A stretch of DNA of 41,276 nt from CAYNSX01 sp964400165 (GTDB taxonomy: Bacteria > Armatimonadota > Hebobacteria > CAYNSX01), in NCBI GenBank assembly GCA_964400165.1, contig CAYNSX010000020.1, forward strand, positions 1 to 41,276, written 5' to 3'. Each line of letters opens with the position of its first letter. The stretch's first letter is position 1. Positions 32,100 to 39,606 of the stretch are shown piece after piece. The notes under the pieces are model-generated. The model searched no databases, had not been told where the DNA came from, and worked only from the letters and a program-made list of their open reading frames with translations. The position numbers were made by a program, and so were the translations under genes.

Positions 32100-33448
32100 C
32101 AGGGCGCGCCGCGCCGGCGGGCAGCGGCACGCGCCTCGTCGGCGAGTTTCGTTCGGCCGGACGCACGATAGAGTTGTTCCAGTTCGAGATAGGGGCGCGG
32201 GTCACGCGGCGATGCCTTGGCCGCCTCTTCCAGGATGATGATGGCGGCGAGATGGCCGCCCTGCGCGGCGAACTCCGCGGCCATCGCGATGGCGGCGGGG
32301 ACATCGCCGGGGTTGGCGAGGACTTTGGCCTGCATGGTGCGGATGCGCTCGCCGGCGGCGCGGCGCGCTTCGGCCTGGTCGTGATAGGTCTTGGCCTCGG
32401 CGGTCTTCCCCTGGTCCTGCAGGATGTCGCCGAGCATCTGATACACCTCTTCCGACGCGCTCGGGGCCATGCGCTCCCATCCCCGCAGGACTTCGTAGGC
32501 CTTGTCATCTTGGCCCAGCCGGCGGAAGGTCTGTGCCAGCATGAGGTAAGCGTCGTGTCGGGTCGGCTGCAGGCGGATGATGATCTGCAAGTGTCGAATC
32601 ACCTCACGGAGGTCGTGCTGCTCACCGGTGGTGATGATGTCCGCCATCATCATGTGGAGTTCGACACTGTCGGGCGTCAGCGACAGTCCCTCCTGCGCGT
32701 ATTGTTCGGCCTCGACGAAGTTGTCTTTGAGGAACGCGCTGTAGGCCTTCAGCGACAGGATGCCCGGCTCATGCGGCGCCAGGCGGTAGGCCTCGTCGAC
32801 GAGGCGCCCCCCTTCCGCGCGCGTCGCGTCTTCGCCGGTGCGCAGCAGCGCCGAGGCGAGGGCGACGATATTGGGCAGGTCAGTCGGTCCGCGGCGATAG
32901 GCCTCGCGCAACAGCACGATCGCGCGTGACGGGGACAAGCCGATGCGCTCATAGACATCAGCGAGCGCGCGGTAGGCCTCGATCATCGACGGCTGGGCGG
33001 CGAGACACCGTTCGAGGGCGTCGGCAAACAAGTCATACGCGAACTGGCTTTGGTAACAGGTGGCAAGGTTGAACCACGAGGTGCCGTCCTTCATGTTGAG
33101 TTCCACCGCGCGGAGCAGGGGCGGCATCGCGTCTTCGTAGCGCCGGACATAGAGGTACATACTGCCGAGTTCGGCATAGGCACTCTGGTCCTTCGGATTG
33201 CGGTCAATGCGTGCCTGCAGTTCGCGGACATGGGCCTCCCAACCGGGGGGCGGGGGCTGGGGCGCGGGCTGGGTCGGCGCCGGCACGCCGGGGCTGGCAT
33301 TGCCGCCCGCCGGCGGCTGGGTGCCCGGCGTCGGCTGTGGCGGGGCGACGACGGGCTTCTGACGGGTGGCGGCAAGCAAGAGCGCGCCGCCGAGGGCGAG
33401 TACGACCGCGACGGCGATGAGAATGACACGAATGCGCGGGGAGTTCAT
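32099..33448 (-). CDS. Membrane-anchored tetratricopeptide-repeat protein
   Basis: 449 aa from the ATG at 33448; a GTG at 33457 would add three residues, and neither start has a clear ribosome site. A single N-terminal helix (VILIAVAVVLALGGALLLAA) is followed by a Pro-rich linker (roughly residues 30-65). The rest is a long series of 34-residue TPR helices, for example DQSAYAELGSMYLYVRRYED, GTSWFNLATCYQSQFAYDL and RHDAYLMLAQTFRRLGQDDK. TPR arrays bind partner proteins, and the anchor and linker place them outside the cytoplasm. A strong promoter lies just upstream. Partner unknown. Confidence 0.88.
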   Translation of the reverse strand: MNSPRIRVILIAVAVVLALGGALLLAATRQKPVVAPPQPTPGTQPPAGGNASPGVPAPTQPAPQPPPPGWEAHVRELQARIDRNPKDQSAYAELGSMYLYVRRYEDAMPPLLRAVELNMKDGTSWFNLATCYQSQFAYDLFADALERCLAAQPSMIEAYRALADVYERIGLSPSRAIVLLREAYRRGPTDLPNIVALASALLRTGEDATRAEGGRLVDEAYRLAPHEPGILSLKAYSAFLKDNFVEAEQYAQEGLSLTPDSVELHMMMADIITTGEQHDLREVIRHLQIIIRLQPTRHDAYLMLAQTFRRLGQDDKAYEVLRGWERMAPSASEEVYQMLGDILQDQGKTAEAKTYHDQAEARRAAGERIRTMQAKVLANPGDVPAAIAMAAEFAAQGGHLAAIIILEEAAKASPRDPRPYLELEQLYRASGRTKLADEARAAARRRGAP

Positions 33449-33477
33449 CGGGAGCACGACCAGCCGGGCTGTGGGGG

Positions 33478-33507
33478 AGTATAGGAAGGGGCGGCGCGGC
33501 GGGTCAA
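33478..33507 (-). promoter_or_regulatory. Promoter of the TPR-yraN operon
   Basis: TTGACC (5/6), an 18-bp spacer and TATACT (5/6) on the minus strand, 12 bases beyond the stop of the ABC ATPase gene. Transcription would begin about 23 bases before the ATG at 33448. Confidence 0.6.
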
Positions 33508-33518
33508 GGCGCGGGCGG

Positions 33519-34262
33519 TCAGTTGACCGTCGGGTTCATCGCGTGCAGGTACTGGGCGACGACTGTCTCGGTGGGCCCCAGTTCCCGCAGGGCGCCGTCG
33601 TGGACCCAGGCGGTGCGCGTACACCAGTCCCGCAGGATTTGCGGCGTGTGCGTGACGAGCGCGGCGGCGTGCGCCGCGCGCGTCATCTCGTGGACGCGCT
33701 GCACGCACTTTTCGCGGAAGGCCGTGTCGCCGACGGCGAACACTTCGTCCAGCAGCAGCACCTCCGGCGCGGTCGACAGCGCGACGCTGATGCCCAGCCG
33801 CCCGCGCATGCCGGTCGAGTAGGTGCGCAGCGGCGCGTTGATGAAGTCCTCGAGCTCGGCAAAGGCGATGATGTCGTCCATGCGGGCGCGCAGTTCGCGC
33901 GGCGGGATGCCGAGAAACATTCCGTAGAGGACGGCATTCTCGCGGCCGGTCAGGTGCGGATTGAAGCCGTAGCCGAGGCCGCGCAGCGTGACGCAGCGCC
34001 CGCGCACCGTCACCGTCCCCCAGGTGGGGTCGAGCAGGCCGCCCATCACGCTCAACAGGGTGGTCTTGCCGGCGCCGTTGCCGCCGATGATGCCGAGGAA
34101 TTCGCCGGGTTCGAGCGCGAAGGAGCAGTCGCGCAGCGCCCAGAGCGTGCGGGCCGCGTGCGGGCGGCGCCGCTGCGTGAGCGCTTCCTTCAGGGTCGTC
34201 GGTCCCTCGCCGCCGACGGCGAACCGCTTGTACACATTCTGCAGTTCGACGACCGGCGCCAT
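33519..34262 (-). CDS. Wzt-type polysaccharide exporter ATPase
   Basis: 247 aa. The nucleotide-binding domain contains Walker A GGNGAGKTT (60-68), the Wzt/TagH-type signature TYSTGMRGRLGISVAL, Walker B LLLDEVFAVGD and the switch LVTHTPQIL. It belongs to the group that exports O-antigen, teichoic acid or other undecaprenyl-linked glycans across the inner membrane. It ends soon after the nucleotide-binding domain and lacks the C-terminal carbohydrate-binding beta-sandwich that some Wzt proteins carry. The ATG overlaps the permease stop by one base. Confidence 0.92.
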   Translation of the reverse strand: MAPVVELQNVYKRFAVGGEGPTTLKEALTQRRRPHAARTLWALRDCSFALEPGEFLGIIGGNGAGKTTLLSVMGGLLDPTWGTVTVRGRCVTLRGLGYGFNPHLTGRENAVLYGMFLGIPPRELRARMDDIIAFAELEDFINAPLRTYSTGMRGRLGISVALSTAPEVLLLDEVFAVGDTAFREKCVQRVHEMTRAAHAAALVTHTPQILRDWCTRTAWVHDGALRELGPTETVVAQYLHAMNPTVN

Positions 34263-35692
34263 CACAACACCTCGCGCAGCAGCGACTGCCGCCGCGCCAG
34301 CGTGGCAAATCCAACCACGAGCAAGAGCGCGCCGGGGACGACGAGGTAGGCCACCTGCCACAGCGGGGGGAACAGCCCGATGTGCGGGTCGCCGCCGAAG
34401 ATGACGGCCCGGTACGCTTCAATCAGGATCGCCATCGGGTTGAGCATGAACAGCGTGCCGAGGCCGGGGCGCAGCGCTTCCAGTTTCGCCACCGCCAGCG
34501 AGGCCGGATAAATGATCGGCGAGGCGAAGAAACCCAATTGCAGCACGACATTCACGATGTGCGCCACATCCTTATAAAGTGTGTTCATCCAGGCGAACAG
34601 GAACGCCAGCCCGGCGAGCAGCATCGTCTGCAACAGAATGACGACCGGCAGCCAGAGGAGTTCCGCTCGGGCGTAGGAGAGCACGAACGGGTCGCGCGCG
34701 ATCAGGGTGTGGGCGAGCGGGACAATCGTCAGCCAGGCGAACACGATGAGCAGACTGATGACGAAGTGCACCAGGTTTTCGAGCACGACGGCGGCCGGGA
34801 AGACCGTGAGCGGCACCGCGGTGTTGGTGGCCGCGCCCGACTCGGCCGTCAGGCACTGGCAGGCGCCGGCGATGGCCGTGCTCAAGAATTGCCACGACAC
34901 CAGCCCGACCAGCAGGAACACGGAAAAGTTCGGGATGTCGCCGCGCGCCGGCAGCAGGTATTTGAAGACGACGGTGAGCACGATCATCCGCAGCAGCGGG
35001 TCGGCGAGCGTCCAGAGCAGTCCGATGGCCGAGCCCTGGTAGCGCACGCGCAGGTTGCGCATTACCAGTTGCCGCACGAGACTGCGATAGGCCCAGAGCG
35101 CGCGCAGCGCCCCGAGCGCGCTGCGGTGCGGCGCTCGCGCGGGCGCGGTGGAACAGCGCACCGTGACCGGGGGCAGGTCGGCGCGCAGCGCCACGACCGC
35201 GCGGCCGGGGGCGGCGCCGGGCGGCAGCGCCAGCAGTTCGTAGTCGGGCAGCGCGCTCAAGTGCTCGAAAGCGAATCCGCCCTGCGCGTCGGTGCGCATC
35301 TCGGTGATCGTCCAGTTGCCCTTCACCAAATGCACCGGCACGCCCGGCAGCGGGCGGCTCTGTTCATCCACCACCGTGCCGCGCAGCGCCAAGCGGCCGT
35401 CGAGCACGAAGTCGCGATGGACGGGCTGGCTGTCGCTGACGGTCAGCGTCATCCGCACGCTGGTCGACGACTCGCGCGGGTCGGCCTCGACCAACAGTTC
35501 GTAGGTGCCCGGCGGCACGCGCAGGAAGTAATACCCTCGCGCCTTGGTGCGGCCGCCGGTGTGCGGCGCGCCGTCGCGGGTGACGATGACCCGCACGCGC
35601 GGAATGCCGCTGCCGGTGCGGCGGTCGGTGACGCGGCCGACGAAGTTGAACTCGGTGGAAAAAGCGGTGGGGAGGAGCGGCGACTCCGGCAT
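34262..35692 (-). CDS. Wzm-type permease with an N-terminal double beta-sandwich
   Basis: 476 aa. Residues 200-476 form a polysaccharide ABC-2 permease of about six helices with the family's ending (SPIIYPASLAVAKLEALRPG, LNPMAILIEAYRAVIFG). Uniquely placed before it are two carboxypeptidase-regulatory-like beta-sandwiches, at about 15-97 (FVGRVTDRRTGSGIPRVRV, GYYFLRVPPGTYELLV) and 101-180 (LRGTVVDEQSRPLPGVPVHL, MRTDAQGGFAFEHL). There is no signal peptide, so these modules should face the cytoplasm like the normal Wzm N-terminus. They may recognise the glycan or its carrier. The start follows TATAAT by seven bases. The whole frame is uninterrupted, so the fusion looks real. Confidence 0.88.
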   Translation of the reverse strand: MPESPLLPTAFSTEFNFVGRVTDRRTGSGIPRVRVIVTRDGAPHTGGRTKARGYYFLRVPPGTYELLVEADPRESSTSVRMTLTVSDSQPVHRDFVLDGRLALRGTVVDEQSRPLPGVPVHLVKGNWTITEMRTDAQGGFAFEHLSALPDYELLALPPGAAPGRAVVALRADLPPVTVRCSTAPARAPHRSALGALRALWAYRSLVRQLVMRNLRVRYQGSAIGLLWTLADPLLRMIVLTVVFKYLLPARGDIPNFSVFLLVGLVSWQFLSTAIAGACQCLTAESGAATNTAVPLTVFPAAVVLENLVHFVISLLIVFAWLTIVPLAHTLIARDPFVLSYARAELLWLPVVILLQTMLLAGLAFLFAWMNTLYKDVAHIVNVVLQLGFFASPIIYPASLAVAKLEALRPGLGTLFMLNPMAILIEAYRAVIFGGDPHIGLFPPLWQVAYLVVPGALLLVVGFATLARRQSLLREVL

Positions 35693-35699
35693 CGGCGGG

Positions 35700-35705
35700 A
35701 TTATA
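35700..35705 (-). promoter_or_regulatory. -10 box (TATAAT) of the wzm-wzt operon, leaderless spacing
   Basis: A perfect TATAAT on the minus strand ends seven bases before the ATG at 35692. No convincing -35 is present and no Shine-Dalgarno sequence fits, so this looks like a leaderless, -10-driven promoter. Confidence 0.5.
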
Positions 35706-35730
35706 ACGGCACGGGAGGGGAGCCGACGGC

Positions 35731-36165
35731 GAGGAAGCAAGGAAACAAGGAATCAAGGGTGCCCCGCCCTGGAAGGGCGGGGCTCACAGAGTGCGCCCCA
35801 TCAATGGGGCGCGGCAACGAATTGGAGTCCGCAGTCGGTGCCCGGTTCACCGAGCGCACTCTGTGAGCCCGGGGCTTGCAGCCCCGGGGCACGCGCGGCC
35901 ACACCCTCCTTCGCCAAACATCGGCTTCGAAGGGCAAGCTCCCATCCCCTTTCCGTCGCACGGAGAGGGGGATTGTCCTCTCCCCCTGACTCCCTCTCCC
36001 GAGTGAGAGAGGGGGGAACACAGGATTTGGGACTTTGCCGTTGCCCCTCGCTCTGTGCGGGAGAGGGGCGCGCCGAGCGGATGCGAAGCGCGGGGAGAGG
36101 ACGACCTCACCCCCATCCCCTCTCCGTCTCACGGAGAGGGGCGGAAACAACAACGGCTTGTGGGG
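35731..36165. repeat. Repeat cluster without genes
   Basis: It holds the array GAGGAAGCAAGGAAACAAGG (35731-35750), CCCCGCCCTGGAAGGGCGGGG (about 35762-35782), TGCGCCCCATCAATGGGGCGCGG (about 35792-35814) and CCCGGGGCTTGCAGCCCCGGGG (about 35869-35890). Several CCCTCTCC...GGAGAGG units follow between 35950 and 36140. No protein-like frame is seen. The block separates the exporter promoter from tRNA-Gln. Confidence 0.7.
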
Positions 36166-36215
36166 CGGTGGGCGGCTGTTAGAATGCCGCGGCGTCGATT
36201 CTGCATCGCGCGCAC

Positions 36216-36291
36216 TGCCGGCTGGCGCAATTGGCAGCGCACCTGACTCTGGATCAGGGGGTTCCAGGTTCGAATCCTGGGCCGGCAGCCA
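36216..36291 (+). tRNA. tRNA-Gln (anticodon CTG)
   Basis: The acceptor stem is TGCCGGC/GCCGGCA. The anticodon loop CTCTGGA gives CTG, reading CAG. The T loop is TTCGAAT and a CCA is encoded at 36289-36291. It marks the edge of the lower-GC island that follows. Confidence 0.95.
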
Positions 36292-36298
36292 GGTTCCC

Positions 36299-36421
36299 GT
36301 GCTTGTCAGCACGGGCTTCATTGAGCACAAGTACTACGCGCCGGGCGTCGGCCTGATTCTGGTTGGCGACCTGCACGGCCGCAGCGGCCGCGTGGAATTG
36401 TTGGACATCACGACGGAGTAG
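36299..36421 (+). pseudogene. C-terminal gene fragment after tRNA-Gln
   Basis: An open frame of 40 codons starting at GTG reads STGFIEHKYYAPGVGLILVG and ends with a stop. The EHKYYAPGVGLI phrase is typical of the C-terminal end of larger secreted hypothetical proteins, but nothing upstream encodes the rest, so this is probably the tail of a lost gene. A small intact peptide cannot be excluded; there is no ribosome site. Confidence 0.45.
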
Positions 36422-36640
36422 GGCGCGATGCTGGGGTGGAGACTGAACGAACGGGCTCGCGCTTCATGGGGTGAAAACTCGACCCATAATTAGCAAGCGG
36501 TAGCAGGGTAATCAATTTCCGCCGGGTCAAGGCCGCACTGGCCCTTCCCTACGGACTCTGAAAAGATATTTTAGTTGATTCAATGGGTCAAAGATAGTCC
36601 CCACCATTCGCGGTGAAATCCGCGGCAGGAGCAAAGAGGA
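36422..36640. other. AT-richer gap before the island genes
   Basis: The composition changes here: GATATTTTAG, TTGATTCAATG and CATAATTAGC are rare elsewhere in the window. Beyond the AGGAG site at 36627-36631 I see no clear promoter pair, hairpin or gene. Confidence 0.5.
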
Positions 36641-37723
36641 ATGGGAAAGGGAGAAATCGGCTTTTCCGGCTGGCCTCGACATCGGCAGGACATACTCTTG
36701 CTGGGTGTCGCTCTTATGGTTGTGGTTGTGCTGGCCATTGGGGTCACCATAAAAGGTGCGCTGACGGGGACCGGTCCTGAGCTCGGCGGGTTAACACTGC
36801 AATTCGGCGATCCACTTCCGCCCAGTCTGCAACTGAAGCTAGATGCACAGAACACTGGGTCGGGCTCGAATGAGAATGATGGCCGGTGGAAACTTATCGT
36901 ATTCGCGGAGCCCGGGTGCGTTGAGTGTGAACTAGAGCTGGAGGGCGTCGAGACCCTGATTGGGCGCTTGAACGGGAAGCTGTCTGCGGCTGTCGTTGTG
37001 AAGGGCAATCCTGGAGTCTCGAGTCCCGAAGAGGCGGCCGCGGCGTTGGTGCACAATGTCGCTCCCTCGGCGGCGGCCCTTGCAGATCCTGACGCAGAGC
37101 TATATCGGCTGTGCGCAGACAGAGCGGCATATTACGAGAATCCGACCTTGGCGGGCCAGCCAATCCCCGGGCAGTTGCTCATACTGGCAGACCCGCACAA
37201 TCTGGTGCGATTCGTCGCGCATGGCAACGGTTGGCTTCGCTCTCCAGAAGGTGCGGCGTCTCGGCTCTTGGATTTTGTTCTCGGGGAGGGTGCCCCGCCT
37301 GTCGATCTGTCCGACACGACCGGCGATGCTGTTGCCCCTGATGGCTTGGTCCGGCTCCTTGCTGACGGTTCAAGCGTCCGCGTTTCCGAGATCACGACTG
37401 CGCCGCTCGTGATAGTCACGATTCTCGGCGTGTCCAAGCAGGGAGTGGCACCGAGGAGCGATTACAGGTTACGCCGGCTTTCGAGGTGGTTCAACGTTGA
37501 CCCCGCGAAGGTCAAATTCCTGTTCATTTGGCAATCTGAAACGCCTCCCCGGCTCGACCGACTCGCCAGGGGCCCAATCTATCGATCCACAGCAGTTCAT
37601 TGCTATGCTCCAGAACCGAAGTTTCTGATCGAGTTCTCTCCCCAACTCGCTTACGCAAACGCAGAAGGCCTCTTGCCGCGTTCATTCGTGATCAAAATGG
37701 CAAAAAAGTTCTGCAGGATGTAG
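36641..37723 (+). CDS. Membrane-anchored tandem thioredoxin-like protein (frameshifted)
   Basis: 360 aa as it reads now. An N-terminal helix (LLLGVALMVVVVLAIGVTI) anchors an outer part made of two thioredoxin-like domains. The first (about 45-205) has IVFAEPGCVECELEL with a CVEC redox motif and the cis-Pro loop IPGQLLILADPHNLV. The second (about 215 on) begins ITTAPLVIVTILG without the cysteines. Its cis-Pro region LPRSFVI is followed after a frame change by the expected continuation, so the reading frame ends early in the off-frame residues KMAKKFCRM. The role would be thiol-disulfide exchange outside the cytoplasm, possibly for the Cys-rich protein encoded next. AGGAG lies nine bases before the ATG. 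GC content is clearly below that of the flanking genes. Confidence 0.75.
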   Translation: MGKGEIGFSGWPRHRQDILLLGVALMVVVVLAIGVTIKGALTGTGPELGGLTLQFGDPLPPSLQLKLDAQNTGSGSNENDGRWKLIVFAEPGCVECELELEGVETLIGRLNGKLSAAVVVKGNPGVSSPEEAAAALVHNVAPSAAALADPDAELYRLCADRAAYYENPTLAGQPIPGQLLILADPHNLVRFVAHGNGWLRSPEGAASRLLDFVLGEGAPPVDLSDTTGDAVAPDGLVRLLADGSSVRVSEITTAPLVIVTILGVSKQGVAPRSDYRLRRLSRWFNVDPAKVKFLFIWQSETPPRLDRLARGPIYRSTAVHCYAPEPKFLIEFSPQLAYANAEGLLPRSFVIKMAKKFCRM

Positions 37724-37809
37724 GGCAGTTTGGAGCCACCGAGGCCGCGCTGGACGTGCTGCTGGCCGAGGAATTGCTTCCTGGTTTCACTCGGAAATCG
37801 GGAGAATGA
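37690..37809 (+). pseudogene. Frameshifted 3' end of the thioredoxin-like gene
   Basis: In another frame the sequence continues DQNGKKVLQDVGQFGATEAA with a helical ending and a stop at 37809. Joined to the preceding LPRSFVI it gives the normal FVIDxxG pattern of thioredoxin-like folds. The junction GTGATCAAAA would be restored by one extra GATC (GTGATCGATCAAAA), so a 4-bp slippage deletion or an assembly error explains it. Confidence 0.6.
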
Positions 37810-37850
37810 ATGCCCGAAACGAATCATCAAGCAACAGAAAGGAGAATCAA

Positions 37851-38381
37851 GTGCTGGGGAGACTAACCACTGTCTTGATGCTTGGCGTTGTACTCGCTCT
37901 CGCACTTCCAGCGTCTGCGCACATCCTGGGCACGTGCCAGAGCTGCGGAGGCGCAGATGAGAGCGGGCTCCCTGACAAGGATCAGTATATGCGAGCAACT
38001 GACGGTGTCTGCGGCGGGTTCGCACCTTATCGCGTGTATTTCCGACACTGCCCGATCGAGAACTGCTCGCACGATCCATGGCTGTGCATGCCAGAACCTG
38101 CTTGGACTCCGCAGCCGAATTGTGCGTCCACCAGCTTGCAGGGCTGGCAGTGCTGTTACAAGTTTAGCTACCCATTCTGCTCGCTAACGAACTTTATGGG
38201 CCTTCAACGCCCGAGTGTACCGCGCGGTTCGACTCATTCGACCACGCTGACGGAGGACGAGGCAGTCACCGTGATCTGGCCTGCACATGTCCTCTCCGGC
38301 GGATGCAATCAAGGAGGGTCCGGTGGGGCGCCTGTTTTCACTGACCGGGTCTTTCAGTCATTGCAGCCGTGGCGGGGGTAA
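37851..38381 (+). CDS. Secreted Cys-rich protein of unknown function
   Basis: 176 aa from the GTG at 37851, chosen because AAAGGAG lies seven bases upstream and the N-terminus then becomes a clean signal peptide (MLGRLTTVLMLGVVLALAL, cleavage after ASA at residue 23). The mature protein has eleven cysteines (29, 32, 54, 67, 72, 79, 91, 101, 102, 110, 152), including CQSC and GWQCCYKFSYPFC, plus many aromatic residues. It is probably stabilised by disulfides. It sits between a thioredoxin-like protein and a prepilin-like protein, which suggests assisted folding and a surface role. No family is recognised. The last 13 bases overlap the next gene. Confidence 0.75.
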   Translation: MLGRLTTVLMLGVVLALALPASAHILGTCQSCGGADESGLPDKDQYMRATDGVCGGFAPYRVYFRHCPIENCSHDPWLCMPEPAWTPQPNCASTSLQGWQCCYKFSYPFCSLTNFMGLQRPSVPRGSTHSTTLTEDEAVTVIWPAHVLSGGCNQGGSGGAPVFTDRVFQSLQPWRG

Positions 38382-39553
38382 AGCACGCCGGAATCGGGTT
38401 CGCGGCTGCTTTCGTTTCGTTTGCCGTGACTTGGGTCGGGGTTGAGTACGCGTCGATGCTGATCGGTCTGACTCAACCCCGACTCATACCCCTTTCAGGC
38501 TCTTTGAACTATGCGGTGACCTTCCTCATTTTGCCCGGGGCTGCGGTGACCGCGATTGCATGTCTCCTGCCGAGGATAGCCGCACGATACACCATGGCTG
38601 TCCTCTTGACGGAGGCGGTGATTTTCTTGCCCCGCATTTTCCTGCCAGCGTGGGAAGCTAACCTTTACACTCTTTGGCAGGGTCTTTCCGGACTCGTGTT
38701 TCCCTGCGTCGCAGTCTTCACGGTCCAACGAACCTGGGCATACTCGAGAGAACAGACTTCCCGGCGCAAGACACGGATTGAGAACAGCCGCACTTCCAAG
38801 CAAGGTTTCACGCTCATAGAATTGCTGATCGTCATCGCCATAATTGGGCTGTTAGCGGCTCTCGTCTTTCCTTTGGCGACGGCGGCGCGAAGGGCTGGGC
38901 TGCGCAGTCAGTGCATTTCAAACCTTCGCCAGCTCGGACAGGCCGTTGCTCTCTACACGAGTGATTGGCCCGGCATGCAGGGCCTGCCTCCTTTGCAGAT
39001 CAATAGCGTGGTGGTCGGGGGATATATGCCGGGAGCCCTGTTACTCTGCCCCGAAGACCCCTGGCGAACCGGAGGGGGATTCCAAACGGCTCTCTTTCGT
39101 GCGCGTCCTGGCAATTACCCCTCTTTCCGTGCCGATGAGCCATCTTTGTCCTACTTTTGGGGCCCTTGGTTCTATCAGTCTTTCTATGAGTGGGTAAATG
39201 AACGGGGAGAACCGCAGAGTGAAGGACGAGCGCACGCGGCAAGATTACTGAACGAGCTCCTCCGGCGCGACGGCACACTCGGGGTTGCGGCATGCACCAT
39301 TCATGGGGACATGGCTGTGTGGGTTTCCGAGGATCGAGGGACCGGTTGGCCGAGGGAGGGCCATTTCCAAGGCCTAGTTCTTCGATTGCAGCTAGACGGA
39401 GCAGTCGTATATCGCCGGGTTTTCAACACTTACTGCAGATCAGGCGCTCGCTGGGAACCGCCGGACTCGGTCTCATATGATGTCTGGGAGCTGTTCCTCG
39501 ACGAGCCGACGCTCTTTCCACTGAAGCCAACCCCTTGCATGGACAATAAGTGA
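38369..39553 (+). CDS. Four-helix membrane domain fused to a prepilin-type protein
   Basis: 394 aa, GTG start. Residues 1-120 contain about four transmembrane helices (starts near 8, 46, 72, 103). After a basic linker (SRRKTRIENSRTSKQ) a textbook prepilin signal appears at Gly146: GFTLIELLIVIAIIGLLAAL, with the conserved Glu151. The following CISNLRQLGQAVALYTSDW is the pattern of DUF1559-like pseudopilins. Near the C-terminus HFQGLVLRLQLDG loosely recalls their H-x9-DG motif. Normally the prepilin signal is at the N-terminus. No ATG or ribosome site was found between the two parts, so a fused product is the simplest reading, although an unusual internal start is possible. It overlaps the Cys-rich gene by 13 bases. 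Confidence 0.7.
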   Translation: MAGVKHAGIGFAAAFVSFAVTWVGVEYASMLIGLTQPRLIPLSGSLNYAVTFLILPGAAVTAIACLLPRIAARYTMAVLLTEAVIFLPRIFLPAWEANLYTLWQGLSGLVFPCVAVFTVQRTWAYSREQTSRRKTRIENSRTSKQGFTLIELLIVIAIIGLLAALVFPLATAARRAGLRSQCISNLRQLGQAVALYTSDWPGMQGLPPLQINSVVVGGYMPGALLLCPEDPWRTGGGFQTALFRARPGNYPSFRADEPSLSYFWGPWFYQSFYEWVNERGEPQSEGRAHAARLLNELLRRDGTLGVAACTIHGDMAVWVSEDRGTGWPREGHFQGLVLRLQLDGAVVYRRVFNTYCRSGARWEPPDSVSYDVWELFLDEPTLFPLKPTPCMDNK

Positions 39554-39606
39554 TGAGGCAAAACGTACTCTTGGGATACAGCGTCATTCGCCGCTAAGCC
39601 CTCCTC

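Noticed and set aside
37851..38381. Methylamine dehydrogenase light chain with MauD/MauE-like neighbours
   Set aside because: The Cys-rich protein beside a thioredoxin-like protein recalls that system, but cysteine spacing and the tryptophan-cofactor region do not align, and no heavy chain or MauG is seen.
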